Below, piece after piece: positions 15,625 through 27,309 of a stretch of DNA of 64,000 nucleotides (positions are counted from its first letter, which is position 1; each line of letters opens with the position of its first letter). Both the position numbers and the translations under genes were made by a program. The stretch comes from Thysanoteuthis rhombus (lineage: Eukaryota > Mollusca > Cephalopoda > Oegopsida > Thysanoteuthidae): NCBI GenBank assembly GCA_963457665.1, contig OY735219.1, positions 43,780,714 through 43,844,713 on the forward strand. Direction: 5' to 3'. The notes beneath the pieces were generated by a model. The model searched no databases. It was not told where the DNA came from and worked only from the letters and a program-made list of their open reading frames with translations.

Positions 15625-15920
15625 TTACCTGCTGCAGACAGTGTTTACTGCGAAAAACAGTGGGCGCATACAGATTTTTTTCAAGTATATTGTGTATGTA
15701 TGTGTGTAAATAAGTGACGACGAAAGACAAGACAACGGCAGTAGCGGCAGGCAGCCATGGCCGGTTGTGTTGTACACACTTACCTCGTTCTCACTGACTT
15801 CCGGCGAACACACAAACGCCAGTCTCAACTAGGCACAGCTGATAACTTGTGTTTAAATGTGTGCAATAAACGTTTCTATGGCACATAGCACAGCTGATTA
15901 TTTCACTGCTCAGCTGATTT
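15625..15920 (-). promoter_or_regulatory. DPP8/9: probable DPP8/9 promoter and first non-coding exon
   Basis: CpG content rises here relative to the surroundings. On the minus strand there are two good donors, GAACGAG|GTAAGTG at 15784/15783 and CAGCAG|GTAAGGT at 15629/15628. Either could splice to the acceptor at 11909. A CCGGAAGT ETS-type site (plus-strand ACTTCCGG, 15797-15804) lies close to the expected start region, as in many housekeeping promoters. Three CAGCTGAT boxes (15836, 15891, 15911) and a two-unit repeat (15931-16002) lie immediately upstream. The exact transcription start cannot be read from sequence. Confidence 0.5.
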
Positions 15921-15930
15921 GTGAAAGATT

Positions 15931-16002
15931 CCTAACATAACAGAACTGACAGTTTTATATCTCCAAAGGTTACTAACATAACAAAAGACAATTTTATATC
16001 TT
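15931..16002. repeat. two-unit ~39 bp tandem repeat upstream of DPP8/9
   Basis: 'cctaacataacagaactgac' then 'agttttatatct' (15931-15963) is repeated as 'actaacataacaaaagac' then 'aattttatatct' (15972-16002). The copies are near-identical. Confidence 0.6.
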
Positions 16003-17600
16003 AGATCTAATAATACATGGACCTAGTCATAAATGCAACTCATTAACTTGTGTTTATTAAAAAATAACAAGTACACATAAACAAAACCAGCTGGAATACA
16101 TGCTGTATACGCCACAGATTCTTGCGATGAACAGAGGTTCAAAAATGTTCATTGTTTATCATTATCATTACTACACTAGTCAATTCCTGTGATAGATGAC
16201 GGATATTTGAATTTCTACGAGATGATTCTCTTTTTTACTAAACTCATTTAGAGGGAATTTTGGTCAAATTTTGAATTTTTTTTTACATCATCTAATAAAA
16301 AAATCGATTCCCTTTCAATGAAGAGGCATCTGAGGAAGATATCTGGCGCCGTTTATATAAAGGGTATACAGAAATATACCGGCAGCAGTAATACTTTTTT
16401 ATTTTTTTTAATTGTCAACATCAAGTGAATATTTCATAAATATATTATGTAAATATTGAGTAGAAAATATAAATAATATAATTTTTTTGGTACAATGTAG
16501 AATAAATAAATGGAATATCATACGAGATTTTTTGGTTATAAGAGTTTCAACCTCTATTTTTTTCAACTTCAGGTGAGCTCTCCTCCCTCATAACGCCATT
16601 TTGTACGGAAATGTGTTGACAAAACACTTCTACAACTTTTTTTTATTGTTCTTTCTAAAAATCTTTCGGAAAAAATTCAGAATTTTGTTGTTCTACTTTC
16701 AAAAAAAAAAAAAAAAAAACAGCAGAAAACAAAACAAAAAAAAACAAAGAAAACAATCTAAATATATATTTTAAAAAATATATTCAAATCGCTATCTTTT
16801 ACTGAAGTTCAATAATTTGCCCATTCGAAAACAACACAACTTAGGCGTGAGGTCCCCCTTAAGGTGGAAGAGTCCATCGTTTCAAATATTTCCATCAGCA
16901 AAATTATTACGGATAGTGAAACAAACCAAAAAAAAATCACATCATCTATTATAGATAGGAGAGTAAACTGATTTCTCCTATCATCCGAAATTCAATCATT
17001 CTAAAATAGGTACGCAAGCTAATGCTTTACTGTACAATTTGCTAACGAGTGAAAAAAGGTTTATTGATGTACAATTGAATGATCAAAGAATGGTGAATTG
17101 AGTTTCTCAAAAATCTATCATTCCTAAATGGCAAAATATGTCTTTGAAAATTACTCTCAACATCTGATTTTGAATGAGAGAAGAAAACAATCAGCCCACA
17201 CTAAGTTGTGACAATTTGCTAACATCATCTGCCATACTATGTTAGCAACTCCCACAAAGTTCCAATGATCATGTCAAATTTTTAAAAGGAAGATTAAAAG
17301 ATAATTTTTGTGATTCAAGACAATTTCAAAATTAGAAACTTCACTTCAATATTTTTAATCTACTGATGATAAAAATTACAAATCTAACCTCAAGTCATTC
17401 AAAAAGAAAAAAGGTACAAATAACCTCAATGCAATAAAAACCATTTACCACCCAGGGAATTCATTTTTAAGTTGAATTGTGTGCCAATACTCATTGAAAA
17501 CTGACCATTTTGTGTGTGTACAAACACTAATGTAAAAGTGTTCAACAATTTTGACATAAGTTGACAGGGATTTAGAGTATTGAGAAGTGACTGGGTTGTA
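16003..17600. other. intergenic, nothing recognised
   Basis: AT-rich intergenic sequence with a poly-A run at 16701-16720. No gene, RNA gene or convincing element was seen. Confidence 0.5.
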
Positions 17601-17619
17601 AGATATCCAGTCAGGATAA

Positions 17620-18200
17620 AAATGACATCAGGGATTCACTCATGTTCATGAAGAGAGAGATGAAGGTAGGTACCAATATTGATCACCAAAAAAGGCTGGA
17701 TGCACACAAAGCATATGTCTGCAAAGAGGGCCAGGCAAGGGGAAGCAGGGGCTGTCCATTTCAGGGGTGAACAAATGGTGGGGGGGGGTTTTAGGACAGT
17801 GGTGAGTAAAATTATGGGACAACATCCAAAGTATCTATGCCCCAAGAGATGTTTTACCTGGACCTCCCTTTCATCCCCAAATGTCATCGTAACTAACGAT
17901 GGCAGTTGATCATGCTGAGAGTTTTGTGTACACACCACAGTTTTTGAGCCAGAGACTTCATTTTTGGGATGTAAACCCTGTTAGTGCATGGTGGCAGATT
18001 TCAAGATTTTTAAAAATTTGGATCTTTAAGCTGAAACAGGTGCATTCTGTCAGTGAGCTTCATAAATACAATAAGAAAAGAAAAAAAAGAAATGAAATTG
18101 TCCAACACTGCTGATCACAATATCTGCATAAGACATACCACATTCAGATTGTTGTTGCTCGATGGGACTGTGTAGTGGCATCCGGGGGGGGGGGGTGTCA
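17620..18200. other. locally GC-richer intergenic block with poly-G runs
   Basis: This stretch is richer in G than its surroundings and contains runs of G at 17779-17787 and 18184-18195. Overlapping open frames (17636-17938 minus, 17679-17909 plus) have no recognisable domain. Composition suggests an inserted repeat, but I found no terminal repeats. Confidence 0.35.
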
Positions 18201-18950
18201 TTTTAAGGCCGAAATGCACATATATCAAAAATTAAATAAAACCCATATCAATCAACTGAAATTGACAATTTTTGGTACTTCTATGTATTTTGAGATGAAG
18301 AAGCAATTTAGGGATATTTCAGCATAGATTTTTGTGATTTAGGTCAATATTCCCAAACCACATTTTCTTGTTTAAGAAGTCATGAATATTGGTTTCATCA
18401 TTATGCCTCTTTTGATGATGAAATCTGTCGTATTTCATGGCATAAACATCTTAATGAAGGTTATGTAGATGCAATGAAAGACAGCAGTACTGCAGCATGA
18501 AGGGTTAATATTATCTAATCAAATACTTTTCAGGTTAATTTTTATGCCTCAAAAATAGATCCATCTAATAATTTTTGTGTTTGCTTGAATGATTACCAAA
18601 ATAAATATACTATAAAATCATTATTGCCTTCACAAATAGGAAATCTTGTGGAAAATATCATCGAGACATAAAGAGTTAACCATTCAAATTAGTATTTCCA
18701 GTATACTGAGCCTATAAAACCTTAGGTTATACACTGCAATAAATCAAAAGTATGAAATCATGATTCAAATATCAATCAAATCAAAGTTACATTTTCTAGA
18801 AAGAACAATTCACTTCTTTTTGCTTTTTCCTTCCCCAAAAGTTTGGCTTTATAAATGATATAGATATTGCTCAATGACAGAACATTGGACTGAAAGTTGC
18901 AAATTCTAAGATAATATTATAATGAGAAGTAGTAGTTACATTCAATTTTC
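18201..18950. other. intergenic, nothing recognised
   Basis: AT-rich sequence without gene-like features. Confidence 0.5.
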
Positions 18951-18954
18951 TATA

Positions 18955-19070
18955 CAAAAGGTCCCCGCCATCATAATGCGGATGTTGGGGTCCAAGAAAG
19001 CCATCTGTGTTATAACCAGACAACAATAACAGTTGGTTAGGCCATATCCAAGGGCAGGCGATAATAGGTA
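18955..19070. repeat. probable repeat with palindromic 'ggtccccgcc..ggatgttggggtcc' head
   Basis: The 34-bp segment starting at about 18960 is nearly self-complementary ('ggtccccgccatc' against 'gatgttggggtcc'). It is followed by 'aagaaagccatctgtgttataacc'. Its GC-rich, structured head in AT-rich DNA suggests a mobile repeat; the family is not identified. Confidence 0.35.
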
Positions 19071-20290
19071 GAAGACAGCAAACATCATCTAAAAATTAAG
19101 TCAAATTTGACCAAATAAGCAAAGGCATTCTTCCATGTCTTTTTATTTAAAAAGTACCAACAAAATAAGTACAATGTATTATGAAGTATACTAAAATTCA
19201 GTGTTTAAAAACAAAATATTTACATGAAATCATGAGTTGACCACAATGGCATGAAACTGATCAATAACAATAAAAATATAAATATCCATCAATTTGATAA
19301 AATTATATATCAACAAGAATTTTGTTCATATTTACTACAAACATTAACCAACTAGATCCTATTGCATCTACTATTTGTATTCTAATTTTGTTGCAATTAA
19401 TATTGCATAATCAAAATATGGTAAGGCTAATCCATACACTGAATACAGAAAACCAGCATAATCATTCAGGAAACTGATTTAAATATGTTGAAATTCAGAA
19501 TCCATCAATAGCTGACCAATTACTTATTTAAATAGCACTCGTCAAGTGTCAAGAAGCTGATGAAAGGCACACAGGCTAAGTCTATCTTTAAATGGAATGT
19601 TAATAATTGAAGTGGGAGTCAACAAGGTGGTAATTCAGAAAGACCACTTACTGTAGTTAGACTCCAATATGATATTTACTTTGAAAACCAGCCTTTCACA
19701 CTCACAAAAAAAACAAAAAAAATTCACAAGCCATACAACTGTGCTGAGTTGACATTTTGCAATGGAAGTTTTTTTCATGGATGATTCTTTTAAATACAAA
19801 TTATTTGATTACTTTTAATTAGATGAAGCATTTTCATTATTATTTGATTCTATTATCTTACTGTTGCTTTCAAAGCAACAATGATAATTAAATTTTCATT
19901 GCGATCCAAGTTAGTCAGTTTCAAGACTTTTGAATTTTTCTATGAAGCATTTTCACTATTATTTTATTACTGAAGTTTTATTCCAGAATATTAATGCTGC
20001 AATAGAAAGTAATTAAGTGGAGTAAAAAAATCCAAGATGTTTTATATATGAAATTAAATCTAAAAATAAATGTATTCACAAGGTGGAGTTAATAATCAAT
20101 ATTTCTTTCGTCGAAAAACATAAACATAACCTTAATTTGTTCAGTGTGAGCATGCAAAGGTATTTTTTTCTTTTTTTTACAACTATCTTTATGCTATTTT
20201 CAAGCTATTATAACCAAAATGAAACTTTCAAAGAAGATATTTAATCATCACAATACATTTTGAAAGCATGTTAAAAAAAAAAAAAGGGCA
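19071..20290. other. intergenic with short internal duplications
   Basis: The motif 'atgaagcattttca(t/c)tattatttga/tatt' occurs at about 19823 and 19944. A near-palindrome 'gttgctttcaaagcaac' lies between them at about 19863. Otherwise AT-rich, with no genes. Confidence 0.4.
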
Positions 20291-20489
20291 TGGTTAGATG
20301 CCATGTTGTAATTTAAAATCACTTTGTCTGTCTGTTAATTACAAGAAGGAAAGCAGCATTTTAGTGTATTTGAGAGAGATCATCAACACACACCAATTCA
20401 TGATAAGTTGGTCAAAAGTTGACTGGCCTTTTCTTCTTTTGTCTCTGTCAACAAATTTGAAAAGAAGTATACATTTGTTTATTCATTCA

Positions 20490-20935
20490 TTAGTCTGTCT
20501 GTCCACACAATATCTACGAAGGTCCACAATGAATTTCAATGATATTTTTGTGGAGAGATATGCCAGGGGGGGTGCAGATCCAGGATTGTTTTTTCTGCTC
20601 GAGATATTTCCCAGTTTCATTTTGGATTTGTATGAAATTCTGCACTATCACCTCTGCTATGTTGCAGCTTTAGGTCAAAATGACATAATATTCCCAAATT
20701 ATTTTCTGTCTGCATGATATCTTCAATGTTTTTAATGAAAATTCAATCAGATTTAGTTGCAGCGTGGACTTCACACTACGGAACTATTGATTACATTTTT
20801 GTACGGATCCATGCACAATTATCTCTTCTAAATCATGATAAGAAAAAACCCCACAGATATCACCAAAACGTCATGCCTGTCCATACAATATCTCCGATAG
20901 TTATGAATGGATCTCTATGAAATCCAGTTGAAGGG
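20490..20935. repeat. two fragments of dispersed family A
   Basis: 'tgtctgtccacacaatatct' then 'acgaaggtccacaatgaatttcaatg' starts at about 20497. 'tgtccatacaatatctccga' then 'tagttatgaatggatctctatgaaat' starts at about 20877. Both share the core 'CAATATCTCCGAAAGTT..AATGAATTTCTATGAAAT' with copies at about 50.29 kb and the cluster at 14.6-15.4 kb. A plus-strand open frame of 139 codons (20298-20717) runs through the first copy and is an artefact. Confidence 0.55.
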
Positions 20936-22900
20936 TTAACAATAGAGTGAGATGATTACAGATTGAGAAATTATTACTTTTTTGGACATGCACATAACTG
21001 TGACAGTGGCAGGCACATGCAGGAGTATTCCAGGGATGGGGCAAGAGAATATATTGGGTAGGTGGACAAAAATATATAAGGGACTAGAGAGAGCCTAAAC
21101 TGTGAATCGTCCCAGGCCTCTGGAGGTTTCAACTTTCAAGCTCCCTCACCCTCAGAGGGAAAGCCCCATCCAGGGGAGGGTAAATGTTCAATCACCCCCC
21201 AGCACACACTCATGGGGGTATGCACCCAGAGTGCTTTCTAGTATATAGATGCAATATCGTTTTGTTTTCTCATCAAAAAAAAAAATAATCATACATTTTT
21301 CCTTCTTTGAAAGTGAGTTTTCCTAAAATCAGCTCAAAATTCTTCAAGTAACACAACGTGAACTCACCAAATTGGAACTAAATCTTCGCAAATTTTTCAA
21401 GTAGTATGCAGACTGATGAAAACATCTCTAGGTCATAGGCCTGGGTTTAACAAAAAAATAGGAATATCTCCAGTCACAATCCAAAGTATTTACTCAAATC
21501 ATTGCAGTATTGTATATATTCCCAGTAAATGTATGAAAAATAATAGGCCATTATTTTAAATGGGTGTGGCTTCTTAAAATATCATGTGGATAGATTGTTG
21601 TTGTTATGACCATTATTTGCTTCTATGAATATATTTCAACAATTTTCTAATCTTTATCTTTGATGGTCAAGTAACATAGCTAGCTTTGTTAAGGGTAATC
21701 AAAGACACCATGGGTATTAATTTACAATAAATTGGTACGAAAAAAAAAGCGTAATTACACACATTATCACTCTGCTGCAGAGCAAGATTCAATTTTTTTT
21801 AAATTTGTAAATAAACAAGTGTGAGCGATTTTTTTTTTCAAAATATTCAATCTAACCTGCCTACTTCCAAAAAGCGAACATTTCAGCAGACTATTATTAT
21901 TCCTTTGCCAACTCAACTGTGGTTGTTGTATTAAGCGAAGTCAGTGTTACATACACTAAAACATCATATGTGAAAAGGATGTAAATGTCAAATTACGCAG
22001 ACAAGGAAATGGTTTTTCATTGTAGTAAACGGACAGATTTTGTGATTAAAAGATATTTGTAAACAATAGAAGTGGAGAGGGTATTTAGAATGTCCATTAA
22101 ACAAACAATAATGAAAACTCCACGAAATGTTTTTATTTTATAGGGCCCTCAACTTTACCAAGTCCCAACCATCAATACAAGATGGGAGGGCAAATCTATG
22201 GGTGACCCCACGCGTCAACCTTAATTGTTTCATTCATAATACAATAGCCAGTGGGTAATAATGGGCTATTTTCAGTCAGTTAACAATAACATGATCGCAT
22301 GGAACTGATTTTCGAACACAATATCAAAACAATTTCTTTTAAATTACTTCAAAAATTTATTTACCAAATCTTAACGCAACAGATTTTGAATTTAAACATT
22401 TGGCATACTGGCATCCATAATTCCCTTTCTCGTTTCAATAATGACTCACGTTAAATGTAAGAAGAAGAACTGAAAGATTGTTCATTGTTGTTTTTTTCAC
22501 AAGGATCTAGTGGTTAAAACAAGTTCGATACCAACAAAATTGGTAAACCTGAGAATAGACACATTAGAAAGTTTATTGAAGGAGTACAAAGTAATTAATA
22601 TAAGATCGGTGGAGGGAAAAACGGAAAGCTAGCATAACATTCCAATGCGGACCCCGATTTATTTGAGACCATGGCACGTTCGTTATCTCATCTTCCATGT
22701 AGTTCTATCGCTCAATAAAAGTTTAGCGATTATTAATCACAGATATTTTTGATTTGAAAGAAGATGTTAAAGGCACACAATTCCACAAATATACCCACAA
22801 ACTAAATTTCAAAATTAAATAATAGGCGATCACGACCAAAAAAATTAAGAAGAGGGTGCGTCCGGCATTGAAGAAAATACAAAGAAAAGCAAATTAAAAA
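20936..22900. other. intergenic; a GC-richer block at 21.0-21.24 kb
   Basis: 21000-21240 has unusual C/G-rich patches ('ccctcaccctcagagggaaagcc', 'cagcacacactcatgggggt') that suggest a repeat relic, but no ends or coding potential could be found. The rest is AT-rich with no recognised feature. Confidence 0.4.
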
Positions 22901-22984
22901 AGTCAACAGGTGAAGTTAGAGCAATAAAATAAACGAATTTTTAGGTTCGCAACGTAAACACTGGTTATGCAAAGAGTTTAGGGA

Positions 22985-23165
22985 GGACACTAACCTTCCG
23001 TGAGGTTCTATAGAGAATCAGTCCCGTGTGAGTCAGTAATTGCGAAGAAGCAGGAGTCCCCCAATAGTGTGCGTGTACTTTGGTGGCAGTGCAGAAAAAC
23101 AGAATTGTTCAATGCCGGTTGTTTCCTGCTGCTGCCTCGTTTTCGTATTCGTCTTACCTTATTCC
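22985..23165 (-). promoter_or_regulatory. possible alternative DPP8/9 upstream exon or independent promoter-like island
   Basis: A small CpG-containing island. On the minus strand it carries potential donors CACGGAAG|GTTAGTG (about 22995) and GGAATAAG|GTAAGAC (about 23158). It could be a far-upstream non-coding first exon of DPP8/9, or an unrelated transcript. Open frames at 23000-23316 on both strands lack protein features. The call rests on composition and splice-like sites only. Confidence 0.25.
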
Positions 23166-23199
23166 TGAACATATCCGCTTTTGCCTCATACACGCAATG

Positions 23200-24455
23200 A
23201 CATGTCTAAAACCACACTTCATGTTAGTACGTGTGTGCCATACGCACTTGCTACATTTATCAGTTTTAATCAGAAAAAAAAACGTAAATGTGTCTTTTAA
23301 TCGCAAAATAGTTTAATTAGAATAGATATAAAATGAAAAATATTTTCTGATGCAAAATTGATTCGTGTTGTGATGTTGCAATTATCTCTAAGCGTCTATG
23401 GTCCGTACCCACAAGACTAGCATAGCATTCATTTTCCCTTCAGCGTCTACAAGTTACAACGCATAAATGACACATCGAGTTCTTGTTCTTGTTGTTTTTC
23501 AAACATCTCTGCACTCTCTGCATTTTTGTTACAATTTAGTTTTCTATTCGATTTTTTAAGAATTTTTAAAATGAGTTGTAAACTTTTAAATGAAAAAACA
23601 GGTCTGGTTAATCACTCTGTAGAAACTGTTACGCAAGCAACATCTTTTGGCAGCCACGTTACAGTGTTGTGGGTGATCAATTAAATTGTATTAGTCACTT
23701 CTCTTTCCTTTTGTTGGATAGTGATCACTAAAAAGTTAAGTAACTAACGTACACAAACTTAGGGATCAATCTAGCATAAACTTACATTGCAAACTGACCT
23801 CTCCTCTAGAAAAAAATTGGGGGTGGACAAAACAAGCTTTTTTTCTTGACATAATAAGGAGTAAATGTTTAAATCTTAATCTTTTTTAGTTCCATTGGTT
23901 TGGACATATTTTGAACCTTTCTTTCCTACCTTTCATCAAAACAATTTTTAAACTTTTTGACTAGTACTTCATCATTTTATGTAAGCCACTCATATTCTGA
24001 CATATATACATATATGTTGCCAATTTAGATAATTTTTTGTTTTTTTCCTTTTTTTGAATCTGGGTATCACTGCCAAATTTGTGAAAATTCCAAGTTGGCA
24101 ACACTGGACTCAAAAATTCAGAAAATAGAAATTAAATTCATTTGAATTGGCAACACCATAGATGTACGGGAACTCTTTCTAATGCGGGTCAAGAAGCTTG
24201 ATTTACCCAAATTTTTCAACTGTACCACCTAAATTACGTTGATTTGCCCGAAATTTACAAGTTTTGACAAAATTAAGGGGGACACTTCATCCTCTCTTGG
24301 TTTGTATGCAACAACCTATTTACTCACTACCAGAGTTGTAATTCATTGCAAAGGCAAGCGCAAGAAGGAGAAAATAATATTCTATAAAAGCCATGAAGAT
24401 TTAGATAGAGAGAAAAAGTGAGACCTTGTTAAAATCATCCAATTAATAATTTCAT
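23200..24455. other. intergenic; short 'ttggcaacac' repeats
   Basis: AT-rich. The words 'ttggcaacactgg' (about 24094) and 'ttggcaacaccat' (about 24149) are a short direct repeat. The complement of this word recurs at about 30935 ('cagtgttgccaatt'). No genes seen. Confidence 0.45.
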
Positions 24456-24469
24456 TTATCACACACATA

Positions 24470-24535
24470 TATACATACATATGTGTGTGTATACATATAT
24501 ATATATATATGTGTGTGTGTGTTTGCTTTGTGGAT
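24470..24535. repeat. TA/TG microsatellite
   Basis: Alternating 'atacatacatatgtgtgtgt' then '(at)n(gt)n' tracts immediately left of the 24.56 kb hairpin. Confidence 0.85.
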
Positions 24536-24557
24536 GTGAAGTGATCTGAATGAATTT

Positions 24558-24669
24558 TGATGAAAATGAGAATTGGAAGGTAAAGAGAAAAAACTAAAAA
24601 AATTTGAGGTGTAACACCAATCTTTTGAGTTTTTTCTCTTCACCTTCCAATTCACCAGTCATTTTCATC

Positions 24670-24671
<2 letters not shown>
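24558..24671. repeat. long imperfect hairpin (inverted repeat) between microsatellites
   Basis: The left arm contains 'gatgaaaatga' and 'gaattggaaggtaaagagaa' then 'aaaact'. The right arm is its complement ('agttttttctcttcacc' then 'ttccaattc', and 'tcattttcatc'). The arms match except for one mismatch and a 5-nt bulge ('accag' on the right arm). The roughly 25-nt centre is itself partly self-complementary ('ggtgtaacacc'). Plus-strand RNA would fold into one stem of about 45 bp. It may be a MITE or a hairpin RNA source; the sequence alone does not decide. Confidence 0.75.
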
Positions 24672-24672
<1 letters not shown>

Positions 24673-24711
<39 letters not shown>

Positions 24712-24735
24712 TACATATATATTTATATATATTGA
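24673..24735. repeat. (TA)n microsatellite
   Basis: A long 'atatat' tract with one interrupting 'gtttac', immediately right of the hairpin. Confidence 0.9.
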
Positions 24736-25035
24736 TTCACCAAAGCTCTGCAAATGGCCCAACCAACCAGCTAAGTGGGCTGCAGATGTTTCTAGATGTT
24801 ATTTTACTCAATTTTAGATGTTCTCCAGTGGTGAAATGTCATCAAGATTCTCACCATAATTATTCTGCGATAGAATTTTTTTTTACATGACTTCAAATTT
24901 TGATGGTTGTTCAATCATTGGCTATGATGACAACTATGTACGTACTTTGAGCAGTCTTCTAAGGTCCGTTTTCGGCAATAGGTCTTCCCCAAGTAAGATG
25001 TGTTGGAAGGGGGGAAGGGCATTTGTGCAAATTGA
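24736..25035. other. intergenic, nothing recognised
   Basis: No gene-like feature. The open frame beginning at 24887 runs into the SINE-like segment and is not protein-like. Confidence 0.45.
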
Positions 25036-25039
25036 ACAT

Positions 25040-25125
25040 AAACTGTTTGAGACTGAGTTTGAACTCACAACCCAATCCTACGTGCCGTCCACCGCTCGCA
25101 CCTCCTTATATAGGTATATATTGCT
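25040..25125 (-). mobile_element. tRNA-derived SINE head (antisense)
   Basis: On the minus strand the sequence reads 'aggaggtgcgagcggtggac' then 'ggcacgtaggattgggttg' then 'tgagttcaaactcagtc'. It contains an A-box-like 'TGCGAGCGGTGG' and a B-box-like 'GAGTTCAAACTC' about 34 nt apart. That is the layout of a pol III tRNA-related promoter with a shortened middle, as in tRNA-derived SINEs. It does not fold into a full canonical tRNA by eye, so it is not called as a tRNA gene. Confidence 0.45.
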
Positions 25126-25359
25126 TAATGTCAAGCATTAGGTTTTGGCCAGTAGGACATTAGGCGAACATTGTATAATACTGCATATTATACAAACCTA
25201 TTATGGCATACAGGACCATAGCTACACTACTTGTACTGACTAAATGGCCAAAATTATGCAGTTTGATATAATGTGTACATTTTTATATAGAATACATTTT
25301 AAATGATATATATGAGATGCATCATTAGACCAGTTTAGGCCTGCTTATACACACACTAT

Positions 25360-25700
25360 CATCATCATCAGCAGCAGCTTTTTAACATCTGTCATTAGAT
25401 ATAGACTTTCCCTAAGATTCGCAATATCTCATGAATCTATCTAAATTGTTATGCCATTTTATCTTCTACCTGCAATTCCACATATGATCTGGGGATCTGT
25501 GTTATGAGTGGTGATGTCAAGTGGTTGTATGACATTCTTGCAACATGGCCTGCCCATTGCCATTTGAGTTTACTATGATATCTCTGAATCCAGTTTTTCT
25601 CTAATGAACTGTCTTGTAATCTCTTCATGTGATATTAAACACAATCCTCTCTTGAGCATGTTGCAAAGTTCTCAGTTTGAGAGCAAATCTTTTGTTAGAT
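25360..25700 (-). mobile_element. second degenerate RTE-type LINE 3' end
   Basis: This segment shares, in the same orientation, long interrupted blocks with the element at 5.81-6.39 kb: 'catcatcatca', 'gacattcttgcaacat', 'cccattgccatttgagttt', 'gatatctctgaatcc' and 'tttttctctaatga'. In minus-strand translation these encode the 'KWHW..VARM' region. It is more decayed than the first copy and has no usable frame. Confidence 0.6.
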
Positions 25701-26440
25701 TCCATGTTTAGCTGTTTACAATTGCAAATTTGCATTCAGTATTTGAATTGAAAATATTACAATAAGTATATTTTCAATTAGAAATAAAGAAATATTGAAC
25801 AAGTTTTGTATGTATTACAGTACAGTTACAAACATACAGTAATATATTAGAATTGGTAAGCTTACATTGACAAAACTTCACCATTGTTTATTCTGATCAG
25901 CTGTTATAAATGTTTGTGCGTATATAATGTTTAAATACCATAGGTTTTGCAATTCTTTATGCAATCATTTTCATATCTTGAAGATGAATATTCAAAATTT
26001 ATTCCATTTCATGAAAAGAAACAACTCTTTACCTTCAAAATTGATGGAAGAATTCATGAGGAGTAAAAAAACACATAAGAAAGGTTCAGTAAAAGGTTTA
26101 TTGATACAAGTATTAATGGATTATGGTAACTTTACAGTAAAAAATTGCAATTGGTTGGTACTGACAAAAATACCATAAAATAATGAAAGCAAAATTGTAT
26201 AGAATGTCCTCAAAATAGAAACATCACAGCACCAGCCTATCGTGGGCCACATTTTCTTAGTAAAACAATGCACTTACGACACAGGGGACACTAAATTTAT
26301 CTTTTCATTTGTGCAGTAAACTTTTGTGCAAAATATAGTTTCTTTTCACTACATTTTTTACCTTTTTATTTTTTAAAACTTTTTTTGTCAACACTATCAT
26401 ATACAAATACCCCCCCATCCCACCTCACTTTGGTTCCAGG
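25701..26440. other. intergenic, nothing recognised
   Basis: AT-rich. The 83-codon frame at 25927-26178 has no recognisable domain. Confidence 0.45.
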
Positions 26441-26444
26441 AAAA

Positions 26445-27290
26445 ATGCTCACATGATAAGAGCCCACACAAAAATCAGCTCACAGTCATAAGGAAAAAAG
26501 CCCACAAAGAAAAAAGCCCACAAAGAAAAAAACCCACATGGAAAAAAGCTGATACAGAAAAAACCCAACATGGGAAATATTTTTTGTTTCCCCCCCATGA
26601 ATTTAGAGTGATATTTCAGAAACAAAAAGTTCTGTTTAGAAAACCATTCCTCTCATGTAGGTATTCGGGCAAATATGTTTAACTATTTTTAATGACCAAT
26701 TGATAACATTAAGCAAGGGATAAAAAGATTGGGGAGAATTTTAATTTATTATTATAGATTTACATTCATTATTAAACATTCATTATCAGGTATTAAATTC
26801 ATTACTAAAAACATCAAAAATTAAAACCTGTTTTAAATGATTTTTATTCATTTTACTTAATTTTTTTATTAATTCAAGTAAAATATTTGCAACTGAGTGA
26901 TTTGATAACAACAAACTCGTGATAACATTATGCGTGATTAAAATAATCAGCTTCTCCTAATCTTATTCCTTTTGAAATGCAGAATGAGCGACATCTCTAC
27001 CAATTGAACAATGCTGTCTATTACAATCACACTCAAGTTAGGAATGAAATCGTAAAACTCTCATGAATTTCCTTTGCTGAAATCAATTGATTAAAGATAT
27101 TTTTAAAATTCTGTAGTTTAATTTTTAATGCTTTGAACTAAAAATTTCCAAACATTCGCCATATTTGTTGGCATATAAGATACATGTGGGCTTTATCTAA
27201 AAGTAGCAGAAATTATTTTCCACATGGGTTTTTTCTGAGGGAGCTTTTTGTTGGGGGGAATATTTGTGTGGGCTTCCCTCATGTGAGCAT
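26445..27290. mobile_element. 846-bp foldback element with ~30 bp matching ends plus internal matches
   Basis: The left end 'atgctcacatga' (26445-26456) then 'gcccacacaaa' (26462-26472) is matched, inverted, by 'tttgtgtgggc' (27263-27273) then 'tcatgtgagcat' (27279-27290). Further in, 'aaacccacatggaaaa' on the left pairs with 'ttttccacatgggttt' on the right (about 27215-27230). The left arm also holds a short tandem array of 'aaaaaagcccacaaag'. The centre is AT-rich and non-coding. This is a non-autonomous element of MITE or foldback type; no transposase is present and I cannot assign a superfamily. Confidence 0.7.
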
Positions 27291-27309
27291 CTTTCTGCCC
27301 CACACCCTT

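Noticed and set aside
15625-15828. 67-codon minus-strand frame over the DPP8/9 promoter
   Set aside because: It reads across a donor site into intron, and the family start codon is securely placed at 11856-11858.
20298-20717. 139-codon plus-strand open frame
   Set aside because: It runs across a dispersed repeat fragment, has no domain, and its composition (mixed hydrophobic and Ser/His) is like neighbouring chance frames.
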